DNA of 16,762 bases, taken from contig NZ_QFRA01000036.1 in assembly GCF_003243515.1 (NCBI RefSeq), positions 1-16,762 of the forward strand, given 5' to 3'. How positions within the stretch are numbered: position 1 is the first letter of the stretch; every line of letters starts with the position of its first letter. Shown here in pieces: positions 1-7,186 of the stretch. The stretch comes from Corynebacterium kroppenstedtii (GTDB lineage: Bacteria; Actinomycetota; Actinomycetes; Mycobacteriales; Mycobacteriaceae). The notes under the pieces were generated by a model that saw nothing but the letters and a program-made list of their open reading frames with translations, ran no database searches and was not told where the DNA came from. The position numbers and the translations under genes were made by a program.

Positions 1-24
1 GGGGGGTTGATTCACACCGTTAGG

Positions 25-1191
25 TTAGCGGATTCCGAGCTTCGACGTGCAGGCCGGCCATGCTCCCCAACCCTGGGCAGCCTGAACCTTGTTAGCGACA
101 GCGATCTGCTGCTCGCGGGTAGCGCCGGCAGCGGTAGGAGCGTATGCCCCACCACCGAATGCCTGCCAGGTCTGATCAGTGAACTGCAAGCCACCGGAGA
201 AGCCGTTTCCGGTGCTGGTGTTCCACTTTCCGCCAGACTCACACTGAGCGATGGAGTCCCATACCGATCCACCGGCAACAGCAGGGGCCGATGCCGAGGA
301 GGACTTGGTCGAGGCGACGGCCGCCTTCGTGCCGCGTGAAATTACCTTTTCAGTGGCCTCAGAGAGGATCTTGGAGGCTTTCTCCCAGCGCTGAACTTCC
401 TGGCCGTTACGGGACTTGACGGTGTAGGTCACTTCGCGCTCGCCAGCTTTACCTGGCTCAACGACGGTCTCCGAACCCTTCGGGCTGTTGGGATCATCAA
501 CGTAACGGACGGTCGGCTCCACAGCCTCTTTCACTGTCTGGTCTTCGGTCTTGTTGCGCTCAATGGTGATCTTGTCGCCACTGACCAGCTTCTTACCGAG
601 CTCTGGCGTGACTTTGTCGTCGGCACCCAGCTTGATTCCGCGACGGTCGAGGAAGTCCTTCACCGTGACAGCGGGAACTTTCATGTCGCCGAGCTGGCCA
701 CCGTCGTCAAGGGTGATGTCCTTGAGCGGCACGACCTCGAGCTTCATGCCACTTTCCGGGATCTTGGTGCTGCCCTGGGCAGACACGTAATCGTCCGGGT
801 TGATGGTGCCGACCTGGTTAAGGAAGTCCTTAACGGTGAGGGCGGTGGACTGGATGGTCTTTTGGACGCCATCGACCGTCAGAGTGACGGGGCGAGCAGT
901 GCGAACCGTGATCTCCTGCTTGTCCTTAACGGAGCTGTTCGCAGCGGGGGAAACGAAGTCGCCATCTTTAAGGTCGACATCGTGTGAGGCGAGAATGCTC
1001 TTGACATCCCCAGACATCGCGCTGACGTGGGAGGTTTCGCCGTTAACGTTCAGGATGAGGTTCTTCTGAGCGTTAACTGCAACAGCGCCACCGACAACCA
1101 AGGTGGCCAGCATGCCGCCGGTAGCGACACGCACTGGCGTGGAGGAGGTGTGGTTAATGCGGTGGATGCGAGATTTCTTCTGAGTGCTCAC
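25..1191 (-). CDS. rpf2: Resuscitation-promoting factor Rpf2
   Basis: Secreted or cell-surface muralytic enzyme of the Rpf family (lysozyme/transglycosylase fold), acting on peptidoglycan during growth and resuscitation. The 388-residue protein has a basic N-terminus and a hydrophobic export segment at about 22-41. Three DUF348 repeats follow (about 46-86, 102-145, 158-199), then a G5 domain (about 209-286), a Ser/Thr/Ala-rich linker (288-308) and the Rpf domain (309-388). Catalytic Glu318 lies in QCESGG, and Cys317 and Cys381 are the conserved disulfide pair. The start is GTG with GGAGA about 7 nt upstream. In C. glutamicum Rpf2 is O-mannosylated by Pmt, and a pmt gene lies in this window; the linker is a plausible acceptor region (inference). 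In related genomes ksgA follows rpf2. A GTG at 15-13 on the minus strand could be its start, but too little is visible to call it. Confidence 0.97.
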   Translation of the reverse strand: MSTQKKSRIHRINHTSSTPVRVATGGMLATLVVGGAVAVNAQKNLILNVNGETSHVSAMSGDVKSILASHDVDLKDGDFVSPAANSSVKDKQEITVRTARPVTLTVDGVQKTIQSTALTVKDFLNQVGTINPDDYVSAQGSTKIPESGMKLEVVPLKDITLDDGGQLGDMKVPAVTVKDFLDRRGIKLGADDKVTPELGKKLVSGDKITIERNKTEDQTVKEAVEPTVRYVDDPNSPKGSETVVEPGKAGEREVTYTVKSRNGQEVQRWEKASKILSEATEKVISRGTKAAVASTKSSSASAPAVAGGSVWDSIAQCESGGKWNTSTGNGFSGGLQFTDQTWQAFGGGAYAPTAAGATREQQIAVANKVQAAQGWGAWPACTSKLGIR

Positions 1192-1255
1192 GTCTTTCTC
1201 TCCGGCTCAGAATGGTGGAGCCTGCCCAAAGTCACGATCTGATAACAACTTCGAC

Positions 1256-1284
1256 AGAGTAGCAACTAAATGGGGGTGAAGCAA
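1256..1284 (-). promoter_or_regulatory. Putative rpf2 promoter
   Basis: On the minus strand TTGCTT (1284-1279) is followed after 17 bp by TACTCT (1261-1256), set in a G-N-TANNNT-N-G context typical of corynebacterial -10 regions. It would give a leader of about 58 nt ending in the GGAGA ribosome site. A second candidate lies further upstream: TTGGTT (1388-1383), 16 bp, TATATG (1366-1361). Neither is proven. Confidence 0.35.
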
Positions 1285-1306
1285 CGGATCCGTAACCAAA
1301 AGTTGC

Positions 1307-1320
1307 CATCACTTGTGATG
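1307..1320. repeat. Palindrome upstream of rpf2
   Basis: CATCAC-TT-GTGATG is a perfect 6-2-6 palindrome in the rpf2 upstream region. Its right part, TTGTGATG, recurs at 1399-1406 inside the GlxR-like site. It looks like an operator for a dimeric regulator; the protein is unknown. No run of T follows it on the minus strand, so it is not a terminator. Confidence 0.45.
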
Positions 1321-1399
1321 CTTTCGTAACATTTGGCAGATTTTCCGGCCATGAGCTGGCCATATACTGAACTTAGCCTTGGAACCAACACCCTCGATT

Positions 1400-1415
1400 T
1401 GTGATGGAGGACACA
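1400..1415. promoter_or_regulatory. GlxR (cAMP-CRP type) operator candidate
   Basis: TGTGATGGAGGACACA matches 10 of the 12 fixed positions of the GlxR consensus TGTGANNTANNTCACA. It lies in the 249-bp gap between tatD and rpf2. C. glutamicum rpf2 is known to be controlled by GlxR together with RamA and RamB, which supports the call. It is centred about 53 bp above the start point expected from the upstream promoter candidate and about 158 bp above that of the nearer one. A run reading TGGGGGT at 1271-1277 fits the loose RamA motif. Confidence 0.6.
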
Positions 1416-1440
1416 GAAAACCAGGCACGATTACCCGAAA

Positions 1441-2292
1441 TTAGCCCTCCGAGCTAGAGCGCTCCACCCCGAAAATTCTCGCCGCGGTCTGGCCTGTGTG
1501 GAGGGCAAACTCCTCAGGACTCTCCCCTCTTACCTCAGCCAACCGACGGGCCGTGTAGCCGACATATGCCGATTCGTTCTTCGCACCGCGGAATGGCTCC
1601 GGAGTCATATAGGGCGCGTCGGTCTCAACCGTGATCTGACCCACGGGGGCGCGGCGGGCCGCTTCGCGAAGTTCGTCGTTACGTTTAAATGTCGAGTTCC
1701 CCGCGAAGGACAAAATATATCCCCGGGCCAGGGCTTCCTCCGCGACGTCCAGTGGGGACGAGAAGCAGTGCAGCATCAACGTAAGGTCATCGCCGTAATC
1801 GGCGAGAATGGCCAGCAAGTCCTCGTCGCCCTCACGATTGTGAATCATGAGCGGTTTATTAACCCGGCGCGCCAAGTCCGCGTGCCAGCGCAGGGCCTCA
1901 CGCTGGGTGTCCTTGTCCGCACACTCGTCGAGCTTGCCCAACCAGTAATAGTCGAGCCCGGTCTCCCCGACCGCGACACAGCGAGGATCCTCAGCCATCT
2001 CTTCAATGCGGGCACACACGCTGTCTGTCAGCTCGCCGGCTCGCGTCGGGTGGATGGCGCACGCTGCGACAACATCGGGATGGAGATGGGCGGCCTCGAG
2101 GGCTTTCTCCGCTTCGTCCAATCCGTCGCCTACAGTGCACACCCATTCCACGCCACTGCCGGCGGCTCGGGTCATCAGCTCCGAAATCCCGGCTGCATCA
2201 TGGGCTCCGGTGGCCCATAAATGGGTATGAGCGTCCACAAGATGTGGCAGGAATTCGGGCGGTTTCGGTTCAGGGCGACGCTTCTTGCTCAT
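1441..2292 (-). CDS. tatD: TatD-family metal-dependent DNase
   Basis: Cytoplasmic TIM-barrel hydrolase of the amidohydrolase superfamily; family members show metal-dependent exonuclease or deoxyribonuclease activity. The 283 residues are close to the usual TatD length plus a short basic, proline-rich N-terminal tail (1-16). Metal ligands are visible: His22 and His24 in DAHTH, Glu110 in GETGLDYY, His151, His175 and Asp225 in ETDAP. Neighbour rpf2 lies downstream on the same strand, as in other corynebacteria. metG, normally adjacent upstream, is displaced here by about 4.9 kb. The ATG follows AAAGG with only one base between, too close for a good ribosome site, while TAGCCT sits 6 nt before the ATG, suggesting a leaderless mRNA. 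Confidence 0.96.
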   Translation of the reverse strand: MSKKRRPEPKPPEFLPHLVDAHTHLWATGAHDAAGISELMTRAAGSGVEWVCTVGDGLDEAEKALEAAHLHPDVVAACAIHPTRAGELTDSVCARIEEMAEDPRCVAVGETGLDYYWLGKLDECADKDTQREALRWHADLARRVNKPLMIHNREGDEDLLAILADYGDDLTLMLHCFSSPLDVAEEALARGYILSFAGNSTFKRNDELREAARRAPVGQITVETDAPYMTPEPFRGAKNESAYVGYTARRLAEVRGESPEEFALHTGQTAARIFGVERSSSEG

Positions 2293-2298
2293 ACCTTT

Positions 2299-2304
2299 AG
2301 GCTA
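2299..2304 (-). promoter_or_regulatory. -10 box of tatD (leaderless)
   Basis: TAGCCT reads toward tatD and ends 6 nt before its ATG, so transcription would begin at or near the start codon. metG has the same hexamer, TAGCCT, 7 nt before its ATG. No clear -35 box is visible. Confidence 0.45.
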
Positions 2305-2325
2305 ACTAATCCAGTGGGCTGGACG

Positions 2326-2354
2326 TGAACAGTCATGTCCCCGTCCCCTACTAT
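2326..2354 (+). promoter_or_regulatory. Putative promoter of the peptidase pair
   Basis: TGAACA (2326-2331), 17 bp, TACTAT (2349-2354). Each box matches 4 of 6 positions of the general consensus. It would give a leader of about 120 nt that carries the 13-bp triplicate. It lies back to back with the tatD promoter. Confidence 0.35.
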
Positions 2355-2437
2355 GTTCACACATCACACACAATGTCCGAGCACACCCTGTTCGTGGCCC
2401 ATCTGTAACCCATGTGTGAAACGCTGTGTCGAGCCAC

Positions 2438-2476
2438 ATTGCTGAACTGTATTGCTGAACCGCATTGCTAAGGAGA
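2438..2476 (+). repeat. Three 13-bp direct repeats running into a ribosome site
   Basis: Units begin at 2438, 2451 and 2464, exactly 13 bp apart: ATTGCTGAACTGT, ATTGCTGAACCGC, ATTGCTAAGGAGA. The first ten bases of units 1 and 2 are identical. The third unit turns into the AAGGAGA ribosome-binding site of the first peptidase, whose ATG follows 5 nt later. Confidence 0.75.
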
Positions 2477-2481
2477 CAAGC

Positions 2482-3912
2482 ATGACCGAATCTTCGTCTA
2501 CCTCACCATTGACTGCGCTGTCAGATACACGCCTATCTGAGCTTCGTGCCAATATTGCCGACGACCCCACCCACCGCGTCGCGATGAACGCCGTGACCAC
2601 CACCGACGTCGATCATGTTGCTCTGAACCGCGACGCCGTCGTCGCATTAGACGAATCGTCAGAAATAAAGCTCGATTCCTTAAAGGTGACCGATCAGAAG
2701 CAATCCGGCCGGTGCTGGATGTTCGCGGCGTTGAATGTTTTCCGCCACGATATTGCGCGTTCCCTTAATCTTGAAGATTTTGAATTCTCGGAGTCTTATC
2801 TTCAATTTTTCGATAAGTTCGAAAAAGCGAATTACTTCTTGCGTTCCGTCGCGGGACTGTATGACGGTTCCATAACATCAGCGGATAGCCCGTCGCGTAC
2901 TGGCTCACCACAAGAATTACGCGATCGCGCTATTGATACATTATTTACTTTCACCGTCAGCGACGGTGGCCAGTGGAGTTACGTCGTTAATTTGGTGAAG
3001 AAATATGGTGTTGTTCCCAAATATGTCATGCCGGAAACGCGATCGAGTTCCTCGACCTCTCACATGGATCGGGCGTTAAACACCATTGTGCGTAAAGCCG
3101 CTCTTCAGCTGAGGGACGCGCTCGACTCTGAGCGTGACACCCACACTGAGGGCTTTGACCCGAATGGCATCATTGCTTCTGCACTTCGCGACGTTCACCG
3201 TGTCCTATCCATTCACCTTGGTGTGCCGCCCACCGAATTCGTCTGGCAGTATCGCGATAAAGACAACACCTTCCACCGCGGTGGCACCTACACACCGCAG
3301 CAATTCGCGGAAGAATTCTTGCCCGATGACCTGGACAATTACGTCAACATTGCGCACGATCCGCGCGCGGATGTGCCCGTCGGACATCGGTACACGACGC
3401 AATTCCAAAATGACATGTGGGGCACGGAGGACTTCACCTATCTCAACGTGGATCGGGACACCATGAAGTCGTTGGCCATTGAGCGCCTCCGCAAAGATAA
3501 GCCAGTGTTTTTCTCGTGCGACGTCAACCGCCAGTTCCGGGCGGACCTCGGAGTGTGGGACGCTGATCTGATTCAGCTGGACCAGCTCTACGGCATCACC
3601 ACCACAACAACAAAGGCTGACCGCATGCTGACCTCTGAGTCCCGGTTGACTCACGCGATGGTCTTCACCGGCGTTGATTTCGACACCGATTCCGACACCC
3701 CCCGCCGTTGGCGTGTGGAGAACTCGTGGGGAACCAAGCATCACAAGGAGCATAAAGAAATCGCTGGTAAAGGCTACGGAACGATGGCCGACTCCTGGTT
3801 CAATGACAGCGTATTCCACATTGTGGTTCATCGCGACGAGCTGCCCGACGAACTTCGCGCACACCTCGACGACGAACCCACTGTCCTTCCTCTGTGGGAT
3901 TCCATGGTCTAA
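2482..3912 (+). CDS. PepC/bleomycin-hydrolase-type cysteine peptidase, shortened C-terminus
   Basis: Papain-like cysteine peptidase of family C1B, expected to be a cytoplasmic peptidase acting on peptides. With the start at 2482 (AAGGAGA, 5 nt spacing) it has 476 residues. The catalytic set is complete: Gln72 and Cys78 in DQKQSGRCW, His391 in LTHAMVF, Asn414 in ENSWG. The next gene is a paralogue in the same direction 57 bp on. Family PepC proteins normally end in a tail that lies in the active-site cleft and fixes the free amino end of the substrate. The paralogue ends WDPMGALA, but this protein ends WDSMV, so the last three residues are missing. Removing four C-terminal residues from lactococcal PepC is known to turn it into an oligopeptidase, so this copy may be an endopeptidase (inference). 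Confidence 0.93.
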   Translation: MTESSSTSPLTALSDTRLSELRANIADDPTHRVAMNAVTTTDVDHVALNRDAVVALDESSEIKLDSLKVTDQKQSGRCWMFAALNVFRHDIARSLNLEDFEFSESYLQFFDKFEKANYFLRSVAGLYDGSITSADSPSRTGSPQELRDRAIDTLFTFTVSDGGQWSYVVNLVKKYGVVPKYVMPETRSSSSTSHMDRALNTIVRKAALQLRDALDSERDTHTEGFDPNGIIASALRDVHRVLSIHLGVPPTEFVWQYRDKDNTFHRGGTYTPQQFAEEFLPDDLDNYVNIAHDPRADVPVGHRYTTQFQNDMWGTEDFTYLNVDRDTMKSLAIERLRKDKPVFFSCDVNRQFRADLGVWDADLIQLDQLYGITTTTTKADRMLTSESRLTHAMVFTGVDFDTDSDTPRRWRVENSWGTKHHKEHKEIAGKGYGTMADSWFNDSVFHIVVHRDELPDELRAHLDDEPTVLPLWDSMV

Positions 3913-3969
3913 CCCGCTGCACATCACGCAGGACTCCCGCACCAACCACCAACTATGACAAGGACACCT

Positions 3970-5424
3970 ATGACTTCCTCTGACAACCACAGCACCCCGG
4001 CACCGCAGTATTCCTCGCGGAACACCGGCGTTCTGGCACCGCAAGCCGTCGCAAGTCTCTCTGAGGCAGTGAACTCCGACTCGTCCGCTCGGATCGCTAT
4101 TAACGCGGTCACCACGACCGACGTCGATAAAGTCGCTCTCAACCGCCAGCGCGTCATTTCCCTCGACCATTCCGTGTCGCATAAAACGGATACGTGGGCC
4201 GTCGCTAATCAAAAGAAATCTGGCCGGTGCTGGATTTTCTCAGGGCTTAATTCCATGCGCGGCACTGTTATGTCAGAAGCTGGGATTAAAGACTTCGAGC
4301 TTTCTCAAAACTATGTTTCTTTTTATGACAAGCTAGAGAAAGCCAATTATTTCCTCACCGCGATGCGCGAATTAGCCGATCGCCCTATCGAGGATCGGAC
4401 TATTCAGCATCTTTTGCAGGCACCCATTGACGACGGCGGCCAATGGAATATGTTCGTCGCCTTGATCAACAAATATGGCGTTGTTCCGCAATACGCAATG
4501 CCGGAAACGCAATCGAGTTCTAACACACGGCATATGAACCGCGACTTGGCGTCAGTTCTGCGCGCTGGGGCAACGCACATCCGCAATGCCGTCGCAGAGG
4601 ACAACGAGCACGATGCGGATAGCGACGCGGTCAAGGCCATTCATGACGAGACCATGACCAGCATTTACCGCATTCTCACCATCCACCTCGGTGTGCCGCC
4701 GGAGAAATTTGTGTGGCAATACCGCACGAAGGACAACGAGTTCGTGCGGAAGGGCACGATGACGCCGCAGGAGTTCGCCGCGACCTACCTCCCCAACGAT
4801 CTCGACGACTATGTCTGCGTCGTGAACGATCCGCGCTCGACCAGCCCGTACGGTGACACATTTACCGTCGAATACCTGGGCAATGTTGTCGGCGCGAAGC
4901 CGGTCACTTATCTCAATGCGCCGATCGAGGTGCTGAAGAAAGCTGCTGTGGGTGTGCTGGTTGATGGCAACCCTGTGTGGTTTGGGTGCGACACGCTGGC
5001 ACAATCGAACGCTGACCAGGGATATTGGTCACTCGACCTGTACAATTACGACGACCTCTACGGCGTGGACCTCTCCATGTCCAAGGAAGACCGGCTGTTG
5101 TCCGGCGATTCCATGATGACTCACGCCATGGTGTTCACCGGGGTTGACCTTGTCGACGATTCCAACGACGACTTCGACCCGACCACTGTCACGTCGTCCG
5201 ACGATCTGCCGGAGACCGTTCACCCCCGCCGGTGGCGCGTCGAAAATTCGTGGGGTCCGAATAAGGCCGACAAGGGTTTCTGGACGATGGATGATTCCTG
5301 GTTCTCCGAGAATGTGTACGAAATCGCTGTTCCGAAGTCGCGGCTGCCCAAGGAATACCAGGATGCGTTGAGCAAGGAACCCCATATCCTGCCCGCGTGG
5401 GATCCTATGGGCGCACTGGCTTAG
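3970..5424 (+). CDS. pepC: Aminopeptidase C (PepC/bleomycin hydrolase family)
   Basis: Family C1B cysteine aminopeptidase that removes N-terminal residues from peptides; family members form hexameric barrels in the cytoplasm. I chose the ATG at 3970 because AAGGA lies 5 nt upstream, the same spacing as in the first copy. The ATG at 3955 has no ribosome site. The 484 residues carry Gln81 and Cys87 in NQKKSGRCW, His385 in MTHAMVF and Asn426 in ENSWG. The C-terminus WDPMGALA is the classic PepC ending. Compared with the upstream copy it has a longer acidic insert at about 396-418 between the catalytic His and Asn. Similarity between copies persists at DNA level (for example 3001-3050 against 4469-4518), pointing to tandem duplication. 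Probably one operon. Confidence 0.95.
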   Translation: MTSSDNHSTPAPQYSSRNTGVLAPQAVASLSEAVNSDSSARIAINAVTTTDVDKVALNRQRVISLDHSVSHKTDTWAVANQKKSGRCWIFSGLNSMRGTVMSEAGIKDFELSQNYVSFYDKLEKANYFLTAMRELADRPIEDRTIQHLLQAPIDDGGQWNMFVALINKYGVVPQYAMPETQSSSNTRHMNRDLASVLRAGATHIRNAVAEDNEHDADSDAVKAIHDETMTSIYRILTIHLGVPPEKFVWQYRTKDNEFVRKGTMTPQEFAATYLPNDLDDYVCVVNDPRSTSPYGDTFTVEYLGNVVGAKPVTYLNAPIEVLKKAAVGVLVDGNPVWFGCDTLAQSNADQGYWSLDLYNYDDLYGVDLSMSKEDRLLSGDSMMTHAMVFTGVDLVDDSNDDFDPTTVTSSDDLPETVHPRRWRVENSWGPNKADKGFWTMDDSWFSENVYEIAVPKSRLPKEYQDALSKEPHILPAWDPMGALA

Positions 5425-5454
5425 GCGCACTAGCTCGCGGATAACAGCCAGCGC

Positions 5455-5460
5455 TATCCT
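5455..5460 (+). promoter_or_regulatory. -10 box of the methyltransferase gene (leaderless)
   Basis: TATCCT ends 7 nt before the ATG at 5468. There is no ribosome site before that ATG, so a leaderless transcript separate from the peptidase operon is likely. Confidence 0.45.
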
Positions 5461-5467
5461 GAATGTC

Positions 5468-6067
5468 ATGCCTACGTGGAATGACATTGTTGCTGCCAAC
5501 CCTGATCACTCCCACCGCTATGCAAAGCGGTGGGATATTTTCGTTGCCCAAGGGAGGGATATCGACGGCGAGGCACGCCTCATTGACGCGTTGGCCCAGC
5601 GCGGCTCACGGATGCTCGACGCCGGGGCCGGCACCGGAAGAGTGGGAGCGTACCTGCTCAAGAAAGGGCACTCGGTCACGGGCGTGGATGTTGACCCCTA
5701 CTTGGTGTCGGTGGCGCAGAACCGCCTGCCCGATGGCGACTGGCATGTTGCCGATTTAGGCGACGAATCCCCCGACCCCCAGGACTTCCCCGAGGGGCCG
5801 TTCGACATTATTTATTCTGCCGGGAACGTGTTCCCCTTCATCGCCCCCGATCACCGCGCAACGGCCGTCGCAAACCTCTCGAGCCGGCTTGCCGACGGCG
5901 GTCGGATGGTCCTTGGCTTCGCCCTCGACCGGGGATACACGGCCCAACAATTTCTTGCCGACGCTGACGCCGCCGGCCTCACACCACAGCATATGTTCTC
6001 ATCGTGGAATGCTGATCCCTACGACGAAACCAGCACGTTCCTGGTTGCCGTGCTCACGCGGGCGTGA
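5468..6067 (+). CDS. Class I SAM-dependent methyltransferase, substrate unknown
   Basis: A 199-residue single-domain methyltransferase of the Methyltransf_11/25 type. Motif I is LDAGAGTGRVG (50-60), which binds SAM. The acidic end of strand 2 is in GVDVDP (72-77), and a motif-III-like ADLGD lies at 95-99. A strand-4 segment FDIIYSAGNVF (112-122) follows. There is no membrane segment, so it is cytosolic. Small-molecule methyltransferases often look like this and nothing in the sequence names the substrate. It starts 43 bp after the second peptidase, but its own -10 box suggests separate transcription. It is convergent with the quinone oxidoreductase, with only 24 bp between stops and no obvious terminator hairpin. 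Confidence 0.88.
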   Translation: MPTWNDIVAANPDHSHRYAKRWDIFVAQGRDIDGEARLIDALAQRGSRMLDAGAGTGRVGAYLLKKGHSVTGVDVDPYLVSVAQNRLPDGDWHVADLGDESPDPQDFPEGPFDIIYSAGNVFPFIAPDHRATAVANLSSRLADGGRMVLGFALDRGYTAQQFLADADAAGLTPQHMFSSWNADPYDETSTFLVAVLTRA

Positions 6068-6091
6068 TGCGAACCGATCGACGGCACGAAA

Positions 6092-7114
6092 CTAAGGGAT
6101 AAGCACCAACGATCCCGTGGTCTTCCGCGCCTGCAGCTGCTCATGAGCTGTGCGTGCCTCAGAGAGCGGGAACGTCCCTCCAATGCGGAACTTCACTGAC
6201 CCATTGGCCACCATTCCAACAACCGCCTGAACGCGCGATTGCAGTTCACCCGGGCGCGAGGTCCAATCCTTAATGCTCGGCCGGGTCAGGAAGACCGACC
6301 CCGCCTCATTCATCAGTTGCGGATCAATCGGCGGCACCGGGCCAGACGCCGCACCAAACAACACCATCGTTCCCGTCGGCCGCAGCGAATGAATGGACGT
6401 ATCAAACGTGGTCTTCCCCACGCCGTCATACACGACGTCCGCACCACGCCCATCCGTCAACTCACGGATTTTCTCCGGCGAGTAGTCGTCGTAATTAATG
6501 GTGTAATCAGCACCATTATCCCGCGAGAGCTGCGCCTTTTCCTCCGTAAAGGTGATGCTGATGACAGTGGCTCCCCGCGCTTTCGCCATCTGGGTCAGAA
6601 GCAAACCGACGCCACCCGAACCCGCGGTAATGACGCACGTATCGCCCTCGCCTAGCGAGTAGCAGCCGTCGGAAAGGTAATGGGCCGTTATCCCCTGCGT
6701 CATGAACGACGCGGCCGTCGGATCGTCGATTGTTTCCTCGATAGCCACTGCTGCCGACGCGGGTACCGCCGCGTACTCCGCGTACGAGCAGTTCGTGTTA
6801 TAGAAGGCGACGCGATCCCCGACGGATAATTCGCCCGAGGAGGAAGCGTCGCCATTATCCTCCCCCTTGGCGACGATGCGCCCGACGCCCTCAACGCCTG
6901 GTGTGTAGGGCATGTCCGTGGGGTAAATTCCCTCGCGGAAATAGGTGTCGATGTAGTTGACGCCGGCGGCGTCGATCTTCACCAGAACCTCACCCGGGCC
7001 GGGCTGCGGAACGGGGACGTCATCCTTGTATTCCAGGACGTCCGCACCTCCCGTGTGGGATACCCGGATCGCGTGCATGGTGTTAGGGATAGTTACTGTT
7101 TGAGAAGAGCTCAT
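6092..7114 (-). CDS. NADPH:quinone oxidoreductase, QorA-like (MDR superfamily)
   Basis: Medium-chain dehydrogenase/reductase of the zinc-free quinone oxidoreductase branch, expected to reduce quinones or other enones with NADPH in the cytoplasm. It has 340 residues from the ATG at 7114. The N-terminal GroES-like domain contains GPGEVLVK and the family signature region NYIDTYFREGIYP (about 53-65). The Rossmann domain carries AGSGGVG (164-170). The structural zinc cysteines of alcohol dehydrogenases are absent, as expected. An ATG four codons upstream (7126) is possible, but TATGGT sits exactly 7 nt before the 7114 ATG, which favours a leaderless start there. The exact substrate cannot be read from the sequence. 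Confidence 0.92.
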   Translation of the reverse strand: MSSSQTVTIPNTMHAIRVSHTGGADVLEYKDDVPVPQPGPGEVLVKIDAAGVNYIDTYFREGIYPTDMPYTPGVEGVGRIVAKGEDNGDASSSGELSVGDRVAFYNTNCSYAEYAAVPASAAVAIEETIDDPTAASFMTQGITAHYLSDGCYSLGEGDTCVITAGSGGVGLLLTQMAKARGATVISITFTEEKAQLSRDNGADYTINYDDYSPEKIRELTDGRGADVVYDGVGKTTFDTSIHSLRPTGTMVLFGAASGPVPPIDPQLMNEAGSVFLTRPSIKDWTSRPGELQSRVQAVVGMVANGSVKFRIGGTFPLSEARTAHEQLQARKTTGSLVLIP

Positions 7115-7121
7115 GACCCCC

Positions 7122-7127
7122 ACCATA
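7122..7127 (-). promoter_or_regulatory. -10 box of the quinone oxidoreductase gene (leaderless)
   Basis: TATGGT on the minus strand, then GGGGGTC (7 nt), then ATG. The spacing equals that seen before metG and the methyltransferase gene. Confidence 0.4.
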
Positions 7128-7150
7128 GGTGAAGACGGCGCGTCCAGCAG

Positions 7151-7173
7151 GGAGAGAATCCCCGGTGACGGGG
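7151..7173 (-). terminator. Possible weak terminator after metG
   Basis: Hairpin with arms 7160-7164 and 7169-7173 (five G/C pairs, loop of four), followed on the minus strand by ATTCTCTCC. It lies in the 72-bp gap between metG and the downstream oxidoreductase gene. The T-run is poor, so termination may be partial. Confidence 0.35.
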
Positions 7174-7186
7174 ACAGAACCCCGGC

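Noticed and set aside
20..38. DtxR-box-like sequence beginning TTAGGTTAGC at the rpf2 stop codon
   Set aside because: Only the left half fits the 19-bp palindrome (13 of 19 in all), and it lies in the last codons of rpf2 rather than before a promoter that I can see.
1192..1440. c-di-AMP (ydaO-type) riboswitch upstream of rpf2, as in some actinobacteria
   Set aside because: I could not find the conserved GGGGAACC-type segments or the long paired leader. The region is better read as protein-binding sites.
2293..2311. TTAGCCTAA before tatD as an iron-regulator (DtxR) site
   Set aside because: The nine-base core fits but the flanks do not (about 12 of 19). It is better explained as the TAGCCT -10 box also found before metG.
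2356..2420. TTCACACA and TGTGTGAA as a large hairpin or operator pair
   Set aside because: Eight-base arms 49 bp apart in a CA-rich stretch can arise by chance, and no further pairing supports a stem.
2425..2438. TGTG-N6-CACA as a GlxR site upstream of the first peptidase
   Set aside because: GlxR half-sites need eight bases between TGTG and CACA; here there are six.
3205..4212. 335-codon open frame on the minus strand opposite the peptidase genes
   Set aside because: It is the complement of two clear C1B peptidases, its product is Cys/Val/Gly-rich with no recognisable motif, and it crosses the gene boundary.
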